In this document: positions 1 through 11,960 of the stretch, in pieces
How positions within the stretch are numbered: the stretch's first letter is position 1
Layout of the letters: each line of letters begins with the position of its first letter
Assembly (NCBI GenBank): GCA_029961685.1
Contig: JARWKL010000006.1
Span: 10,546,748-10,610,747 of the forward strand
Direction: 5' to 3'
DNA from: Aristolochia californica
Lineage: Eukaryota; Streptophyta; Magnoliopsida; Piperales; Aristolochiaceae
DNA: 64,000 nucleotides
Notes under the pieces: model-generated
The model's input: the letters and a program-made list of their open reading frames with translations, nothing else
Told to the model about the DNA's origin: nothing
Databases searched by the model: none
Program-made: the position numbers and the translations under genes

Positions 1-89
1 GAACATATTGGAATAAGAACAATGTTCTTAGGATTACCACCATACCCTTAAGAGTGTTATACAATTATTCAGGCTGGTCCAAATAAGTT

Positions 90-841
90 AAAAGGTTTCT
101 TATTAGTCGAGACCTACTAGGTCACATAACCAAGCTTGGACCACCTATTGATGAAGAAGATATCATTTACAATAATTGGTTGAAAAATGACACCCTTGTG
201 GTTGGTTGGCTCATCAATAGCATGGAAAAGCAAGTAGCCAAGGATAAAGCCAAACATGTTTGGGACACATGTTCTAAATCATACTCTAGCTTTGACAACC
301 TACAAAGGCCATATGATATCCTCCAAAGTATACTTAATACTGAACATAGAGAAAATCTACATGAATACTTGGCATGATTCAGAGGTCTTCTTCAAGAATG
401 GAAACTAGCTCAGCATAGCTCGGCTGATATTTCTATCCAAGAAAAGCAAAAGGAAGCCTTAGTAACTGCTATCTATTTAGAAAATATTAAGTTGTATCTT
501 GGGCTTGCTAAAACTCAACTGCTTAGCTCTTCTGCTATTCCGACTTTTCACGATGTATGTGCCACCTTACTCTGCATTCTAGACACTTCTTTCCCCTCTC
601 CTATTGAAGTATCATCAACTACGTACTGCAGTAATCTGGGCACACAAACTGACCGAGGCCGAGACCATTGTAGAAATTATAGAGGAGGACAAGGAAGAGG
701 TGGAAGGACTAGTTCATCCAGAACAGACAACAAGGAATTCATTCATTTTGGGAGATATGGCCACACCATTGAACATTACTAGAAAGTCCAAGGCAAGCTA
801 GAATGGTTTGCACCACCGGAAGGCAAAAGGGCCCTCAAACA
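90..841 (+). pseudogene. copia gag (UBN2-like) pseudogene
   Basis: The frame through 180-782 encodes a UBN2/retrotran-gag-like segment: a WLINSM-type motif, 'AKHVWDTCSKSYS', and an arginine/glycine-rich tail. In-frame stops fall near 375-377 and 780-782. The nucleic-acid-binding zinc knuckle at about 739-783 keeps the spacing and the GRYGH core, but all three cysteines are replaced (Phe, Phe, Tyr) and the codon after it is TAG, probably from a tryptophan codon. The protein could not bind zinc. The identification rests on the motif order gag, knuckle, protease. Confidence 0.7.
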
Positions 842-949
842 ATGATGAGTATGACTTATTCCAGAGGATGAAAACTCTAATGGTCTCTCTTCCACCACTG
901 TTGTTGCCACCACCATTTCAGGTATGCTCTCTGCCATTACCTCCTCTTC

Positions 950-2077
950 CTCCTAGATAATTAATTCAGGGGCCTTCGAGCATCTCACAGATAATAAATG
1001 TCTACTCCATTATGTCTCTCCTTGTCTTTCTAATAATTTTGTTATTGTAGCTGATGGATCCCAAACTAAAGTTTTTGAGAAAGGATCCACCTCTATTACA
1101 CCATCACTTCTGCTCATAAATATCCTCTTTGTTCCGACCTTTTTCTTGAACCTCATATCTATTAGTCAACTTTCTAAGATTTTCAATTGCTCCATCACCT
1201 TCTCTCCCACTTCATGTGTGTTTTAGGATCTTACATCAAATTTGGTGATTGGTGGAGGCCATGAACAAGAAGGGATTGACAACCTAGACGTGCTTCAAAT
1301 AAATGTTGTCTCAACCAAGCACACCAAGGTGAGTCTATGGCACAATCAGCTGAGAAATACATTCGCACAATCTCTTCATCTTCTTTTTCCTCCATTCAAG
1401 AATATGTCCAATTTAAACTATGAAGTGTGTCAACTGGGCAAACACCAGAGGAACACATATTCTCCTCAGTTGGAACATAAAGGTGTTGCTCCCTTTTCTT
1501 TGATCCAAAAAGATGTATGGAGACCTTTGAGCGACTCGAACATTTCCCGAGTTAAGTACTTTATTACCTGTATTGATGATTTTACTCATGCCACATTGAT
1601 ATTTCCTTTTAAAGAGAGATATGAAATTCTATCTTTCAGTCATTTCATGCTATGGTGATCACTGAATTATGTAAAAAATAAAAAAATATTCACTCTGATA
1701 ATGCCAAAGAATATCTCTCAAGTGACCTTGACTCCTTTTATCAAGAAAATGACATTATCCATTAGACGTCTTGTGTTTACATCCCTCAATAGAATGGTGT
1801 AGTAGAACGGAAGAATGATCATCTACTATAGGTAGTTTGTGGCTTATTATCTACCATGAAAGTACCATACTTCTACCGGCCACATACCATATTATTGTGT
1901 GCTTTCTTATTAATAGGCTACCCTCATCCATTCTCGGTCATAAATCCTCATATTCATTATTGTTTCCAAATGATGACCCTTTTTCACTTCCTTTGAAAGT
2001 CTTTGAGAATGGTTATATTTTTTATAATCCTACTCTCAAAGGGTTACTTGTGTCTTGGGATGTGACCTTTTTTTGGA
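950..2077 (+). pseudogene. copia pol remnant: protease, pre-integrase, integrase core
   Basis: At about 960-975 the protease active-site triad reads Asn-Ser-Gly instead of Asp-Ser-Gly. The GAG-pre-integrase HHCC region follows near 1335-1450 ('SLWHNQLR', 'CQLGKHQR'), with the second His and the first Cys lost. The integrase core begins near 1500 with 'LIQKDVW' and 'CIDDFTHAT'. It continues after frameshifts with 'HSDNAKEYLS' near 1695 and 'NGVVERKN' near 1795, so the D, D and E positions can still be recognised. It ends near 'LPSSILGHKS...' by 2077. No reverse transcriptase follows. Confidence 0.75.
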
Positions 2078-2769
2078 CAGGAGATGGGGGCAGCGGAAAA
2101 TAACAATGACTCACACAATACTATTCATACAGCCCTATTCATACATTCCTATCATTTCACCATTAATATTACCACTAGTTCCTACCACATGTCACTGCTA
2201 TTTACTCGTTTGTGTCTATTTTTAATAGCTATCTAATAGGCCCAACATGACTTCTGCTACTACTCAGAACTTTTTTGGGGTTTCACCCTATTTCTACTGG
2301 CTTTCCACCACGTGGGCAATCATTTTTACGTCCTCATGATTTTCAGAGGTCCCCAAGCAGTGCATGTCAACCATTTCGGCTCCATGGTTGCTTCAACAGG
2401 GTAGAGCACAACTTCGTTTCATTTTCAACCTCGGAGCATAGCCGAATAATTCCAAGTCTCTAGCTTCTGTCCTATTTGGCACTATTTTGATACTATTACT
2501 ATTTACGAGTGAACAGTAAACATGAACAGTAAAAAAATGAACAGTAACTTTAGAATAGTAAAAATAAACACTGTGGAGATTCATATGTGGAAGATGAACA
2601 GTATAAACATTCATTGTATGAATTGAAATATTAAAAACATTCATAAATATAAAATATTGTTTGGCAAAAAATAAAAACAATACATATCCTTAAAAAATGA
2701 AAAATAAAAACTACATAGCTACATAACTTCTGAAGTTACTAACCGTGCTACCGATCGATTCCCTCTTTA
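2078..2769 (-). other. EPRV leader, partial copy
   Basis: Non-coding stretch homologous to 14816-15396, 15690-16483, 27606-28307 and, inverted, 21178-21944 and 26562-27203. It contains many short 'AACAGTAAA'/'TTTACTGTTCA' repeats and AT-rich runs. It lies between the viral transcription start and the primer-site array. This copy stops at 2078 before its primer-site array and abuts the copia remnant. No gene was found in it. Confidence 0.75.
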
Positions 2770-3137
2770 CTACTCAGCCATTACGGCTATTTTGCACATA
2801 CTGTGCTTTGCGGAACTTGCAGGAGGATGCTTGTTGGAAATCGCCTTCTTCTTCTTCTTCGAATGAAAGAGTGGAGTGTTTTTAGAATGTCTCAACCTCT
2901 GGAGGAGCCTCGAATTTATAGTTGAGGGTTGCTTTTTCTTTCCCTCTTTACCTTTAAATGAATGGTGTGTGTTTAAAGACAAATAGTAACTTTTGTCTTT
3001 TTGGCTTTTAATTTTTGCCCAAGCATTATTACCTTTCGGCGCTGAAAGCAGAGGTAGAAATGACTTTGTTTCTTGTGACACCATCATGCTGACGTACATG
3101 AATCTTTTGTAGCCGCCTTTGCTGACCTTTGTGTAAC
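2770..3137 (-). promoter_or_regulatory. EPRV promoter region with overlapping small ORF
   Basis: The region corresponds to the viral promoter seen at five places in the window. The TATA box at about 2914-2921 is degraded (CTATAAAT rather than CTATAAAA). A TGACG-type motif lies near 3090. An open frame spans it without a stop and ends with 'CKIAVMAE'. The frame is kept in other copies (16484-16801, 28308-28724). Here it is joined upstream to the Gag start of the element A LTR, giving a 161-codon chimeric frame at 2770-3255. The fusion is an accident of insertion. Confidence 0.6.
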
Positions 3138-3586
3138 TGTTAGGTTCTTCCCTTGCCATGGATCGAGTCACCCTTCTTTCCTCTCTTCCCTCCATGGATG
3201 ATCTTGACGTTGGAAGAGAATTCTTGTTTCTTGAACGAGTAATGGTGGAACTCAATTAGAACGAAGGAGCTTTGGAGGAAACTCAACCTTGGACCTCAAA
3301 GGGAGAAATCCGACCTAGACCTCTGAGGGAGAATCTGACCTGTAAAATATAATTTTCTCAATACTTGCCTCTCTTCTCCTTCATGTCCCCTTAAATAGGG
3401 TTGAGGACGAAAATACAAAGATGACCCATAGGTCAAGTGGTTCACGCCACATTACACTGAACCAACCCAAAGTAAACCAAACCAAATAAAGTAAACCAAA
3501 CCGAATTGAAATTACATGAAAAGTAAATTGACATAATTTAATTCATATGCCTATGGATAACTCGTGATGCTATGGAGTCCATAACA
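3138..3586 (-). repeat. 3' LTR of element A
   Basis: 449 bp, about 3% different from its partner. It holds a CTATTTAAG-type TATA sequence (minus strand) near 3390. It also encodes the first codons of Gag (MEGREE..TRSMARE) near its 3' edge. In this 3' copy that start reads outward into viral flanking DNA. Confidence 0.93.
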
Positions 3587-3589
3587 TCA

Positions 3590-6500
3590 GCCCCCTGGAG
3601 AAAGAGCTTGTTTTTCAAGCTCAAAGTATGGGTAGAGGGTGTGAAACGCCGCTAATGGCTCCCATGTCGTGTCACTAGGGTCAGCATCTACCCATTACAC
3701 TAAGATCTCCCAATCACCCTCAATACGGCGAGTTTGTAATACCTGTGCCGGGGTAGAAAGTACACGTCCCTCATGGAGTGGGGGCAGCGGGGTGTGCAGC
3801 AAAGGCGAATCACCTTGGAAGGCCTTTAATAGTGAGACATGAAAGACGTTGTGAATTCTGGCCTCTGGCGGAAGCTGCAATCTGTAGGCCACTGTCCCAA
3901 TGCAGTCCATCATCTGAAAGGGACCATAATATTTAGGAGAGAGCTTGTGATGTTTGGAGGCTGTCAAAGATAGCTACCTGTAGTATTGGAGACACAACCA
4001 AACATAATCTCCAGGAGAAAAGAAGACTTCCCAGTGCTTCTTGTCATAATATTTTTTCATAGAATGTTGTGCCTCCTGTAGATGAGTGCGCACCTCAGTG
4101 ATGCATGTGTCTCTTTCAGCTAATGCTTGGTTCAAAGTGCCGACTTTAGAGGCCCTCGGTTCATAGGCTAAAAGACGGGGAGGTTCTCTACCATATACCA
4201 CCTTGAATGGGGTTGTGCTGAGTGCGCTGTGGTAGGAGGTGTTGTAACAGAACTCAGCCCAGGCGAGCCACTTAACCCACCTCTTAGGTGAGCCCCCCAC
4301 AAAACAGCGGAGATACATTTAAATGGTTCTGTTGACGACCTCTCTCTGACCATCAGTCTGCGGATGGTAGGCTGAAGAAAAGGCTAACGTTGTGCCCAGT
4401 AACTTGAAGATTTATTTCCAGACGGTACTTGTAAAGATTGCATCCCTATCACTGGTAATTGAATCAGGCATCCCATGTAAGTAGACAATGTTATCCATAA
4501 AAAGTTGAGCGACCTGAGTTGCAGTGTAAGGATGCGCCAGTGGAATGAAAAGCCCATACTTAGAGAAACGATCCACCACTACAAGGATAACAGATTTACC
4601 CGATGAAGAGGGAAGTCCATCTATGAAGTCCATAGAAATATCAAACCAGACCTGTGACGGAAGCTGAAGTGGTTGGAGCAACCCTGCTGGACTTAATGTT
4701 TCAGCTTTATTTCGTTGACAAGTCTAACAAGCCGCCACATAATCAGCTATACTACCCTTCATGCCCCTCCAATAAAATTCCCTACAGATCCAGAAATATG
4801 TTTTTTGTCGGCCCTCATGTGTACTGTCATGGAAGGAGGCTAAAATGCTGTTAATCAGAGGGGATGTGTGGTGTAGAAAAATTCTATTTTTGTAGAGGAC
4901 GAGATTGTCCTAAACCCTCCAATGGTTTGCAGCTATCCCCTGTTGGATGTCCTGGCATAAGGAGATAATATTCGGGTACTGTTGTGCCTCTTCCCGAATA
5001 GAATCCAACAAGAGAGCTCTGGGCTGACTGATGGCATTTAATTGCGGCTCTGAATGTCCTGGCGAGATAAGGCATCAACCCCTATATTCAAACTTCTTGG
5101 TTTATACTCGATAGAAAATTCAAACCCCATAGGCTTACTTAACCAATGCTGTTGTGGTGAAGTAGTGAGACGCTGCTCAAGAAGATACTTGAGGCTGCAA
5201 TGATCAGTGCGAATCAAAAAAGAACGTCCCATTAATAAGGGCGCCAATGCTGTATAACTTTCGCCAATCCGATCAATTCCCTCTCATATGCTGCCAACTT
5301 GTGGTGGTGTTGGCCCAGTTGACGGCTAAAATACGCAATCGGGTGGCCCTGTTGGTGCAACACTGCGCCAATACCGCCCCCTGAAGCATCACATTCCACT
5401 ACAAACGACTCCACAAAGTTGGGGAGTTACAAAACTGGGGTTGATGATAAGGTGTCTTTCAATTGCTAAAAGGAATGAGCTGCTGTCTCGGACCAGGTAA
5501 AAGCTTTTTTCTTGAGGAGATTGTTGAGTGGAGCTGCAATCTGGCCATAGCTACGAATAAATTTTCTATAATATCCAGCTAGGCCCAAAAATCCTCTTAA
5601 GGCTATAATAGATGTAGGAATAGGCTAATCTATGACCGCCTATATCTTACTCTGGTCTAACTTCACCTCCGCTGCTGAAATAACGTGGCCCAAGTATGCC
5701 ACTTCTGATGTGCCCATAGAACATTTTGACCGATTTAAAACCAAATGATGTGAACGTATAAGAGAAAATACCTAGTCAAGGTGCTGAAGATGTTCTTCCC
5801 AGTTGTTGCTATAGACCAAAATATCGTCGAAAAATACCAATACATATTTTCTCAAGAGAGAGGAAAATACCTCATTCATGAGGGCCAGGAAGGTGGAAGG
5901 CACATTTGACAGACCAAATGGCATTACAAGGAATTCAAAATGGCCGTGATGCGTGCGGAACACTATTTTCTCCACATCTGATGGATGAACTCGGATTTGA
6001 TGATAGCCAGATTTCAAAACGGGTTTAGTACAAATAGTAGCTCCATGTAGCTCATCTAACAGCTCATCCACCACTGGAATAGGAAATTTATCTTTCATCG
6101 TATGGGCATTGAGTTGTCGGTAATCCAAACAGAACCTCCATGACTTATCATGGTTACGGACGAGTAATACCGATGAAGAAAAAGGAGACCTGCTGGGCTG
6201 AATAATACTCTATACTAACATCTGCTGGCACTGCCTTTCAATCTCATCCTTTAGTAAGTGAGGGTAACGATACAGACGCACCACTACCTGCTCGGTACCC
6301 GTTTTCAAACGGATACGGTGATCACAGTGCCTAAGTGGCGGTAAGGCAGTAGGGTCTTGAAAGATATCTTCAAATTCTGTAAGTAAGTGAGATAACTTAC
6401 ATGTGTTTGTGGACTGGACCTGGGCAACCTGTAGTGTGTAGGTGAGTGGTGCTTGTGTGCTATGCAATAGAATCTGTTGTTGGTCCTCTATAAAAGACAT

Positions 6501-7010
6501 GGTCAGAGCTTGGAAATCCCATAGTATTGGTCCCAACAATTGTAGCCATTTAATTCCTAGCACCAAATCGAATCCTAATAGTGGAATCACCAAAAATTCT
6601 GCAACAAATGCATATCCCTCAATATCAAAGTGTGTGGCTGGTGATATGCCTACACTAGTAATTTTAGCCCCATTGGCTACTGATACAGAAAGACCAGTCT
6701 ATTGCTGTACTACTAACCCAAGTTGTTCTGCCGCCTGCTGACTGATGAAATTATGTGTACTGCTCGAGTCAACTAAAGCCAGTAACTGTAAATGATGTAA
6801 TTGGGCTTTAACCTGCATTGTGCTTGCACTGCGTAGATCAGTCATAGCATGAAGGGAAATCTTTGGACCTTCTTGGTCAATTTCCAAAATTTTCTCCTCT
6901 GGTGCTATTTCTTCTCCATCCTCCCACAGACATATACTGAATAATCATTTGCAGTTGTGTCCAATGACATACTGTTCATCATTGTTAAAATAGAGGCCCT
7001 TGGCCTTTCT
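3590..7010 (-). pseudogene. Element A pol pseudogene (PR-RT-RNase H-IN-chromodomain-like)
   Basis: Protease near 6735-6780 reads Asp-Ser-Ser-Ser (normally DSGS). RT runs at about 6300-5500, with '[13 protein letters not shown]', 'VMPFGLSN' and the catalytic 'FFDDILVYS' intact near 5805-5835. RNase H '[16 protein letters not shown]' lies near 5340-5395. Integrase HHCC is near 4680-4830, and its core keeps 'SMDFIDGLP', 'SDRDAIFTS' and 'PQTDGQREVV' (about 4640-4330). The tail at 3967-3600 has the 'HDVFHVS'-like segment and 'DPSDTTWEP'. Numerous stops and shifts break it, including one near 3620 that destroys the normal C-terminus. Confidence 0.88.
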
Positions 7011-8065
7011 CTAGTCCATTTCCTGTCTAGTAAGTTTTTTGAAGTAAGGAGCAGGTGGAGCCGAATTAGAGATGTCTGGGTGTGGGGCTGTACTGTCTCT
7101 AAATCTTGGAGGTCCATAGGAAGGGTTTGGCGCTGAGGCATTGTGCCTCCCTGGCCAAGCTGGTTTTCTGAACAGTGACTCCTTTAGAACACGCTGCTTG
7201 TGCTCAATTGCCTTGGCTAAATTCATAGCGTGGTCTAAATCTGTAGGAGCATGTAATTCAACTTCTAATCGTAGAGCTTCTATCAAACCAGCAATAAAAA
7301 TATGAACATACTGTGTGTGGCTAACAAACTGGTTTGCTCGGGCTAACCTTTCCTGGAAGGTCTTTTGGTACACCTCTAGTGTTCCAGTTTGTTTGTAATT
7401 GATTAATTCTCCCAATGGATTGCTACTAGCTGGAGGACCAAATCTCATCATGCAAGACTGTCTAAAAGTTGCCCAATCCTGAACCACTTGGTCATTTCGA
7501 AATTGGTGGTACCATAGAAGTGCTTCATCGAGCATGTGGTAGGCGGCCAAATACACTTTCTCATCCACAGGTGTTTTTTGATGATAAAAGAACTGATCAC
7601 ACTTGGCTAACCAAATCAGAGGGTCCTTAGACCCATCATACGTAGAAAAGTCAAGTTTTAAATACCTGGGCACAGTGTTTGGTCCTTGAACGGCCGGCCT
7701 CAGATGGGGATGGTGTTGATGCATTGGTGGTTGTGGGGGAGGTGGTGGGTGGAATTGATGGTGGTTGGCCGGTGGAGAGTAGGCAGCTAGTGGTTGGGCT
7801 CGTGTATCATGGTCCTCTTGTCACCGGAGGAGAGCTTGGATGGCAGCATCCATTGATTTTATTGCCTCAAGCAAATCAGAGGTTGTTTGAAGCACCTCTT
7901 CCAGGGCATGATCTGGTTATCTGTCCTTTGCCTAGTATCTTCCACTAACTGTCTCAAATCGTAAGGGGAAGAGGAATCCCCAAGGGTGGACCTATCTGAT
8001 ACCAAGATGTTAGGTTCTTCCCTTGCCATGGATCGAGTCACCCTTCTTTCCTCTCTTCCCTCCAT
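7011..8065 (-). pseudogene. Element A gag pseudogene, start inside the LTR
   Basis: The ATG at 8063-8065 lies inside the 5' LTR. The frame crosses the LTR end and the primer site ('NILVSDRS') and then shifts. The best preserved part (7724-7011) has the gag core typical of these elements: 'YDGSKDPLIWLAKCDQFF', 'AAYHMLDEALLWYHQ' and 'GELINYKQTGTLEVYQ'. The zinc knuckle near 6950-7000 has lost two cysteines. The gag core is structural, and the shift and damaged knuckle make the copy inactive. Confidence 0.85.
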
Positions 8066-8431
8066 GGATGATCTTTACGTTGGAAGAGAATTCTTGTTTC
8101 TTGAAGGAGTAATGGTGGAACTCAATTAGAACGAAGGAGCTTTGGAGGAAGCTCAACCTTGGACCTCAAAGGGAGAAATACGACCTGTAAAATATAATTT
8201 TCTCAATACTTGCCTCTCTTCTCCTTCACGTCCCCCTAAATAGAGTTGAGGACGAAAATACAAAGATGACCCATAGGTCAAGTGGTTCACGCCACATTAC
8301 ACTGAACCAACCCAAAGTAAACCAAACCAAATCAAGTAAACCAAGCCGAATTGAAATTACATGAAGAGTAAATTGACATAATTTAATTCCTATGCCTATG
8401 GATAACTTGTGATGCTATGTAGTCCATAACA
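8008..8431 (-). repeat. 5' LTR of element A
   Basis: 424 bp, shorter than the 3' LTR because of an indel of about 25 bp near 8175. It carries the TATA-like CTATTTAGG near 8240 on the minus strand and the Gag initiator at 8063-8065. It ends at 8431 and is followed by the target duplication GTAAC. Confidence 0.93.
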
Positions 8432-8560
8432 GTAACCGCCTTTGCTGAATTTTGTAGCCTCCTTTGCTAACCTTTGTGTAGCCGCCTTTGCTGACTTTTG
8501 TGGCCGCCTTTGCTGACTTTGATTTTGTCTTTTGCTTTAGTGGCTGCTGACTTGTCGGCT
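8432..8560 (-). repeat. EPRV enhancer-like tandem repeats of about 25 bp
   Basis: The sequence GCCGCCTTTGCTGAC with flanking TTTGT recurs about four times between 8432 and 8520. The same unit occurs inverted and in different number at 26168-26240, and once or twice at 3110-3130, 16825 and 28650. It sits between the ORF2 stop and the promoter, where pararetrovirus enhancers lie. A regulatory role is inferred from position only. Confidence 0.55.
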
Positions 8561-8590
8561 GTTGTGTCTTCTGATATGGTTGCTAACTGT

Positions 8591-9990
8591 TCATTCGGAC
8601 AACTGCCTTTCTGTGCACAATCTATAGGTGTGCTCTTTTGGAAAAGTCTTCTGGGTCATCTTGCAGAAGCCTTCCTTTGTATTTTTGCTGAAGGGAATAT
8701 TACCTCTGAGGAGTTTCTTCAGCGTTACTTCGAGACTGGTCTGAACAGGTGCAGAAGTCTCTTTATAGCTCTTCAAGATGATTGTCAGTGGGACGGATGT
8801 CTTGTAGATAAAGTTTTTCTTCTTCTGAACCCGTTGTTGTATGTACTGTGTCAGAAGTTTGAGCCCTTGTATTCGTCTGGTTGGCCAGACTGCTTCAGGG
8901 CATGGCTTCACCTTTGGAATATGTCAGGGATCATATTCCAGTGTAGCTTCACCTTCTTTGATGCCTTCAAGAGTTATGACAGAAATGCTTGGAAACATCT
9001 TGATGTCAGTAACAATCTCAGCTATGCAGGAAATGAAATTAATCTTGATTCCTTTGCTTTTTGTTATGGAGATAAAACTTTTGCAAGCCTCCTAATCTCT
9101 TTTGGAAAATTCTCTAATACCGATAAATCGGAAGTGTGAAGCACTATCTTCTTTATGAATCCATAGGAATAAAGTATGGATGCATATTTAGAGTCTATAT
9201 CTTGACTCAACTTCACATGATTCTAACTGTTGCTGGATTAAGTGGTGAAGAAGGGAGTATTCATCCCTTGTCCAATTTGCTCATTCCATTGCTGGAATTG
9301 AATGGTATGATCGGATTCAATTTTTGAATAAATGTTGTCCACCTTTTGAGGGCGTAGCGAGGGTTCTTCAGACACGATGTTCGATAGTTTCAAAGGTTGA
9401 ATTTTCTTCAAAAACTCAAACCTATTAAAACTTGTTTTGTCTGGCTTATCGAGACTTTTAAATCTTGTAAACTCAGACGGGGTAACCAATTTTGTCTTGA
9501 ATGAAAATTCATTCTTAGACAAGTCCGTTTCCATCATAGATGGAACTGTTGTGACTTCCTTTCTAGCTCGAGACTGGCAGGTAGAAGTCCTTGATTCTGA
9601 TTTTGACAAAATCATTAAGGTTTCCTTTCCAGCTCTAGACTGGCAAGTAGAAATCCCTGATTCCCCTATCTTCGAAGAAAACTGGGTTGTGGTTTTCTTC
9701 TCATGCCTGACATGACCGGTAGAAATCCTGGGTCGACCTCACGATGGAGATCTGGTAGAAGTCCCAGAGGAACTTTGAATATCATGCCTTTTGGTGAGTT
9801 CTTTTAACTCTTCGGTTAATTCCTTAACCTTGAGTTGTATGACGTCGCCACTTACCCATAATGGGCATAAGTCTCCTCGTCCAGAGAGAACTAAGAGACT
9901 GTCGAAGAGTGGCTATAGGGTTGAGAGAAATACCATAAGTGTGACAATTGCTGTTGTTAGGTCCGTCAGTGTGCTGTTGAAGGGATCTAT
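8591..9990 (-). pseudogene. EPRV ORF2 (unknown function), broken copy
   Basis: ORF2 follows the polyprotein on the same strand. In this copy the initiator is changed from ATG to ATA at 9988-9990. The central part at 9615-9238 is open: repeats around 'TSTCQSRARKEV', then 'TPSEFTRF', then 'PQKVDNIYSKIESD'. The C-terminal part at 8911-8591 is open and ends 'CTERQLSE' then TGA at 8591-8593. Shifts separate these pieces. I recognise no domain. The position after RNase H and before the promoter matches the second ORF of several endogenous caulimovirid genera. Confidence 0.65.
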
Positions 9991-10015
9991 TTTTACCTGT
10001 TTGTAGCACAAGAAA

Positions 10016-11279
10016 ATTCTCGAGTAAGAGTATCAGGTAAATAATTTTTATCTCCTTTAATGTGTTAAATAGTAAAAGAGAATTGGAAGAACCATTGCTG
10101 CTAGCGTAATAATCTACCGCAACAAAGTGAATCTTCTAAATTTCTTGTCATAAAACCAACAAAAGTTTTACAGTTAGTTCTTACTAGAAATTCTTTTGGG
10201 GCAAGATAAATATAAAATTTCTTTATCCCATTTTTTACTGCTAAAATTTCTTTTTCATAAGAATGATAATTTATTTCAGTAGATGAAAATGTTCTTGAGG
10301 TATATTTACATATTCTCATAGAATCATTGGTTTTACGTTTTAGTACTGCAGCCCAAGTATGATCTAAGGCGGTCTAAAATTAGTTTTGCATCTGGATTTG
10401 GTAGAGTTAACATGGGGAGGCGTTTCATCATTTGTTTGATCCAGATAACTCTTGAACTATCAATGGGAGTCCATTCCCATTTGACATCTTTCTTTAACTT
10501 TGGTTGAAAGGCTTTCCTAATTTCTGCTAAATTCTTTCCCGAATTTGTCAGCATATGTTTGGCATCCTAAGAAACGTTGAAGTTGTTTTACATCTTCTAT
10601 CTCATTTGGAAAAGCTGCTAGTTTTTCCTGAAAATGATTTTGGAGAATGATTTCTTCTTTTGAGATGTTTAATCTTAAGAAATCTATCTTAGTTTTAAAC
10701 AATTATGATTTCTTTTTGTTAAGTGCTATCCCAACATTTTTTAAGGCATTTAATTTCTTAGGTAATTGCTCTTTATGTTGATCCTTTGTTTCTGAAAAAG
10801 ACTAGGATGTGATCAACATAAACTAAGCAAAATTTAAAGAATGGTTTGAGGATGTTGTCCATTCTTCTTTGGATTATATTGGGTGCTGGTTTGAACCCGA
10901 AGGGCATAACAAGCCACTCATAGTGTCCCGAAGGACAGCTGAATGTAGTAAGGGGAATAGCTCTTTCGGTTAAACGAATTTGCCAAAACCCTGATTTGCA
11001 ATCAAACTTGGAAAACCATTATTTTCCTCGTATTGCAACTATTAACCTTTCTTTGTTAGGAAGGTAGTAGTCGTCCATTTTTGTGGCTTCATTAACCTTT
11101 TTATAGTTAATGACCATTCTTGCTTTTCCACGTTTTATCTCTGCATGATTCCGTACCAGGAAAGCAGGAGATGTATGTGGAGAATAACTTGCACGGATTA
11201 ATCCGAGAGTGAGCAAGTCATTGATCTGTGTTGAGAATTCTTCAACATCAAAAGGAGTGTAAACCATAGGTTTTTCTCA
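10016..11279 (-). pseudogene. EPRV reverse transcriptase and RNase H pseudogene
   Basis: RT N-terminus at 11267-11019: 'NDLLTLGLIRASYSPHTSPA' and 'KARMVINYKKVNEATK'. The palm follows at about 11010-10780 with 'GHYEWLVMPFGF'-like sequence, but the YVDD region is disrupted by a frameshift near 10800. The connection segment 'LQRFLGCQTYADKF' is at about 10560-10600. RNase H at 10319-10101 retains 'EINYHSYEKEILAVKNGIKKF'. The wording is closest to badnavirus-type caulimovirid RT, not to gypsy RT. Several stops make it inactive. Confidence 0.82.
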
Positions 11280-11960
11280 AATTTCCTTTTCAAGATCAAG
11301 AAGTTCGAGGTCGGCATATGATTTTTGTTTGTTCCACCATTCTAATGGTTTCTTAGAACAAGTGGAATCCAGAAGCTGCTGAACTTCTGATTCGCATGAT
11401 TCTGCGAGGAGAAGAGATTCCAAGGGGGAACCTCATCATCACACTTGTTGCATTATTTGAAGACCTAATAGAGAACGTCTCCATAGCCAGAAATGGCAGA
11501 GACTTCAGGGGGTTTTACTGCGTAAACAAAGATAGCAGAATTATCTATCTCGTGTCGTGTACAACAACGAAGTTTATAGTAGGCTGGTGTTTGTTCTACA
11601 TGGGCGTGGAACATGAGCCATTCATTTCCTAGGACTAAATCAAGTCCCGAGTTTATGTTTGGTCCTAAACTAATGAGTTTTGGGATAAAAAACATTTCAC
11701 CTCCAATGTCGAGATGAATGGTTCTGGCTTTGGCAGGGAGAGGAATAGTATCTCTTTAGCCAATTGTTACTTGAAGGGGTACTTCAAGTGTTTTCCATAA
11801 AGTTGTCGGAAGTAGATTTTGTCGGGCTAGACAATATGAACTTCCTGTATCGACAAGAGCATGTATGTGGAATTTGATATATCCAAGTAGCTTAAGCATG
11901 ACTGTGATATAAGAATTTCCAAAAGCTACATGCTCTACATTTTATGCGGATACTTATTCA
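11280..11960 (-). pseudogene. EPRV aspartic protease region
   Basis: Minus-strand sequence near 11850-11875 encodes 'HALVDTGSSYCLARQ', with the Asp-Thr-Gly catalytic triad intact. In the two other full copies the Gly is replaced (23210 region Lys; 57470 region Arg). The open piece at 11695-11465 continues the domain ('VLGNEWLMFHAHVEQTPAYY'). This retropepsin would cut the polyprotein between capsid and RT. In-frame stops lie around 11460 and 11750. Confidence 0.78.

Larger units (their letters stand above)
1..2077 (+). mobile_element. Degenerate Ty1/copia retrotransposon fragment
   Basis: Seen: consecutive frames in one direction give a copia-type gag, protease, GAG-pre-integrase and integrase core, with many stops and frameshifts. 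No reverse transcriptase or LTR is visible. The fragment is cut on the left by the window edge. On the right it changes abruptly near 2078 into the leader of the EPRV array, so the viral array or a rearrangement truncated it. It is the most decayed element in the window and probably the oldest insertion here (inference). Confidence 0.8.
3138..8431 (-). mobile_element. Ty3/gypsy element A (complete, decayed)
   Basis: LTRs at 3138-3586 and 8008-8431 begin TGTTATGG and end CTAACA on the minus strand. The 5-bp duplication GTAAC is exact at 3133-3137 and 8432-8436, so this is a simple insertion into the EPRV promoter-enhancer region. The primer site (TGGTATCAGATA) is at about 7993-8004 and a purine-rich tract lies just inside the left LTR. 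The order gag, PR, RT, RNase H, IN, chromodomain-like end identifies a chromovirus-type gypsy element. The LTRs differ at about 13 sites plus one indel of about 25 bp. Confidence 0.93.

Noticed and set aside
2770..3255. 161-codon frame as a genuine host or viral protein
   Set aside because: Its first part is the LTR-encoded Gag start of element A and its second part the viral promoter frame, joined by the insertion.
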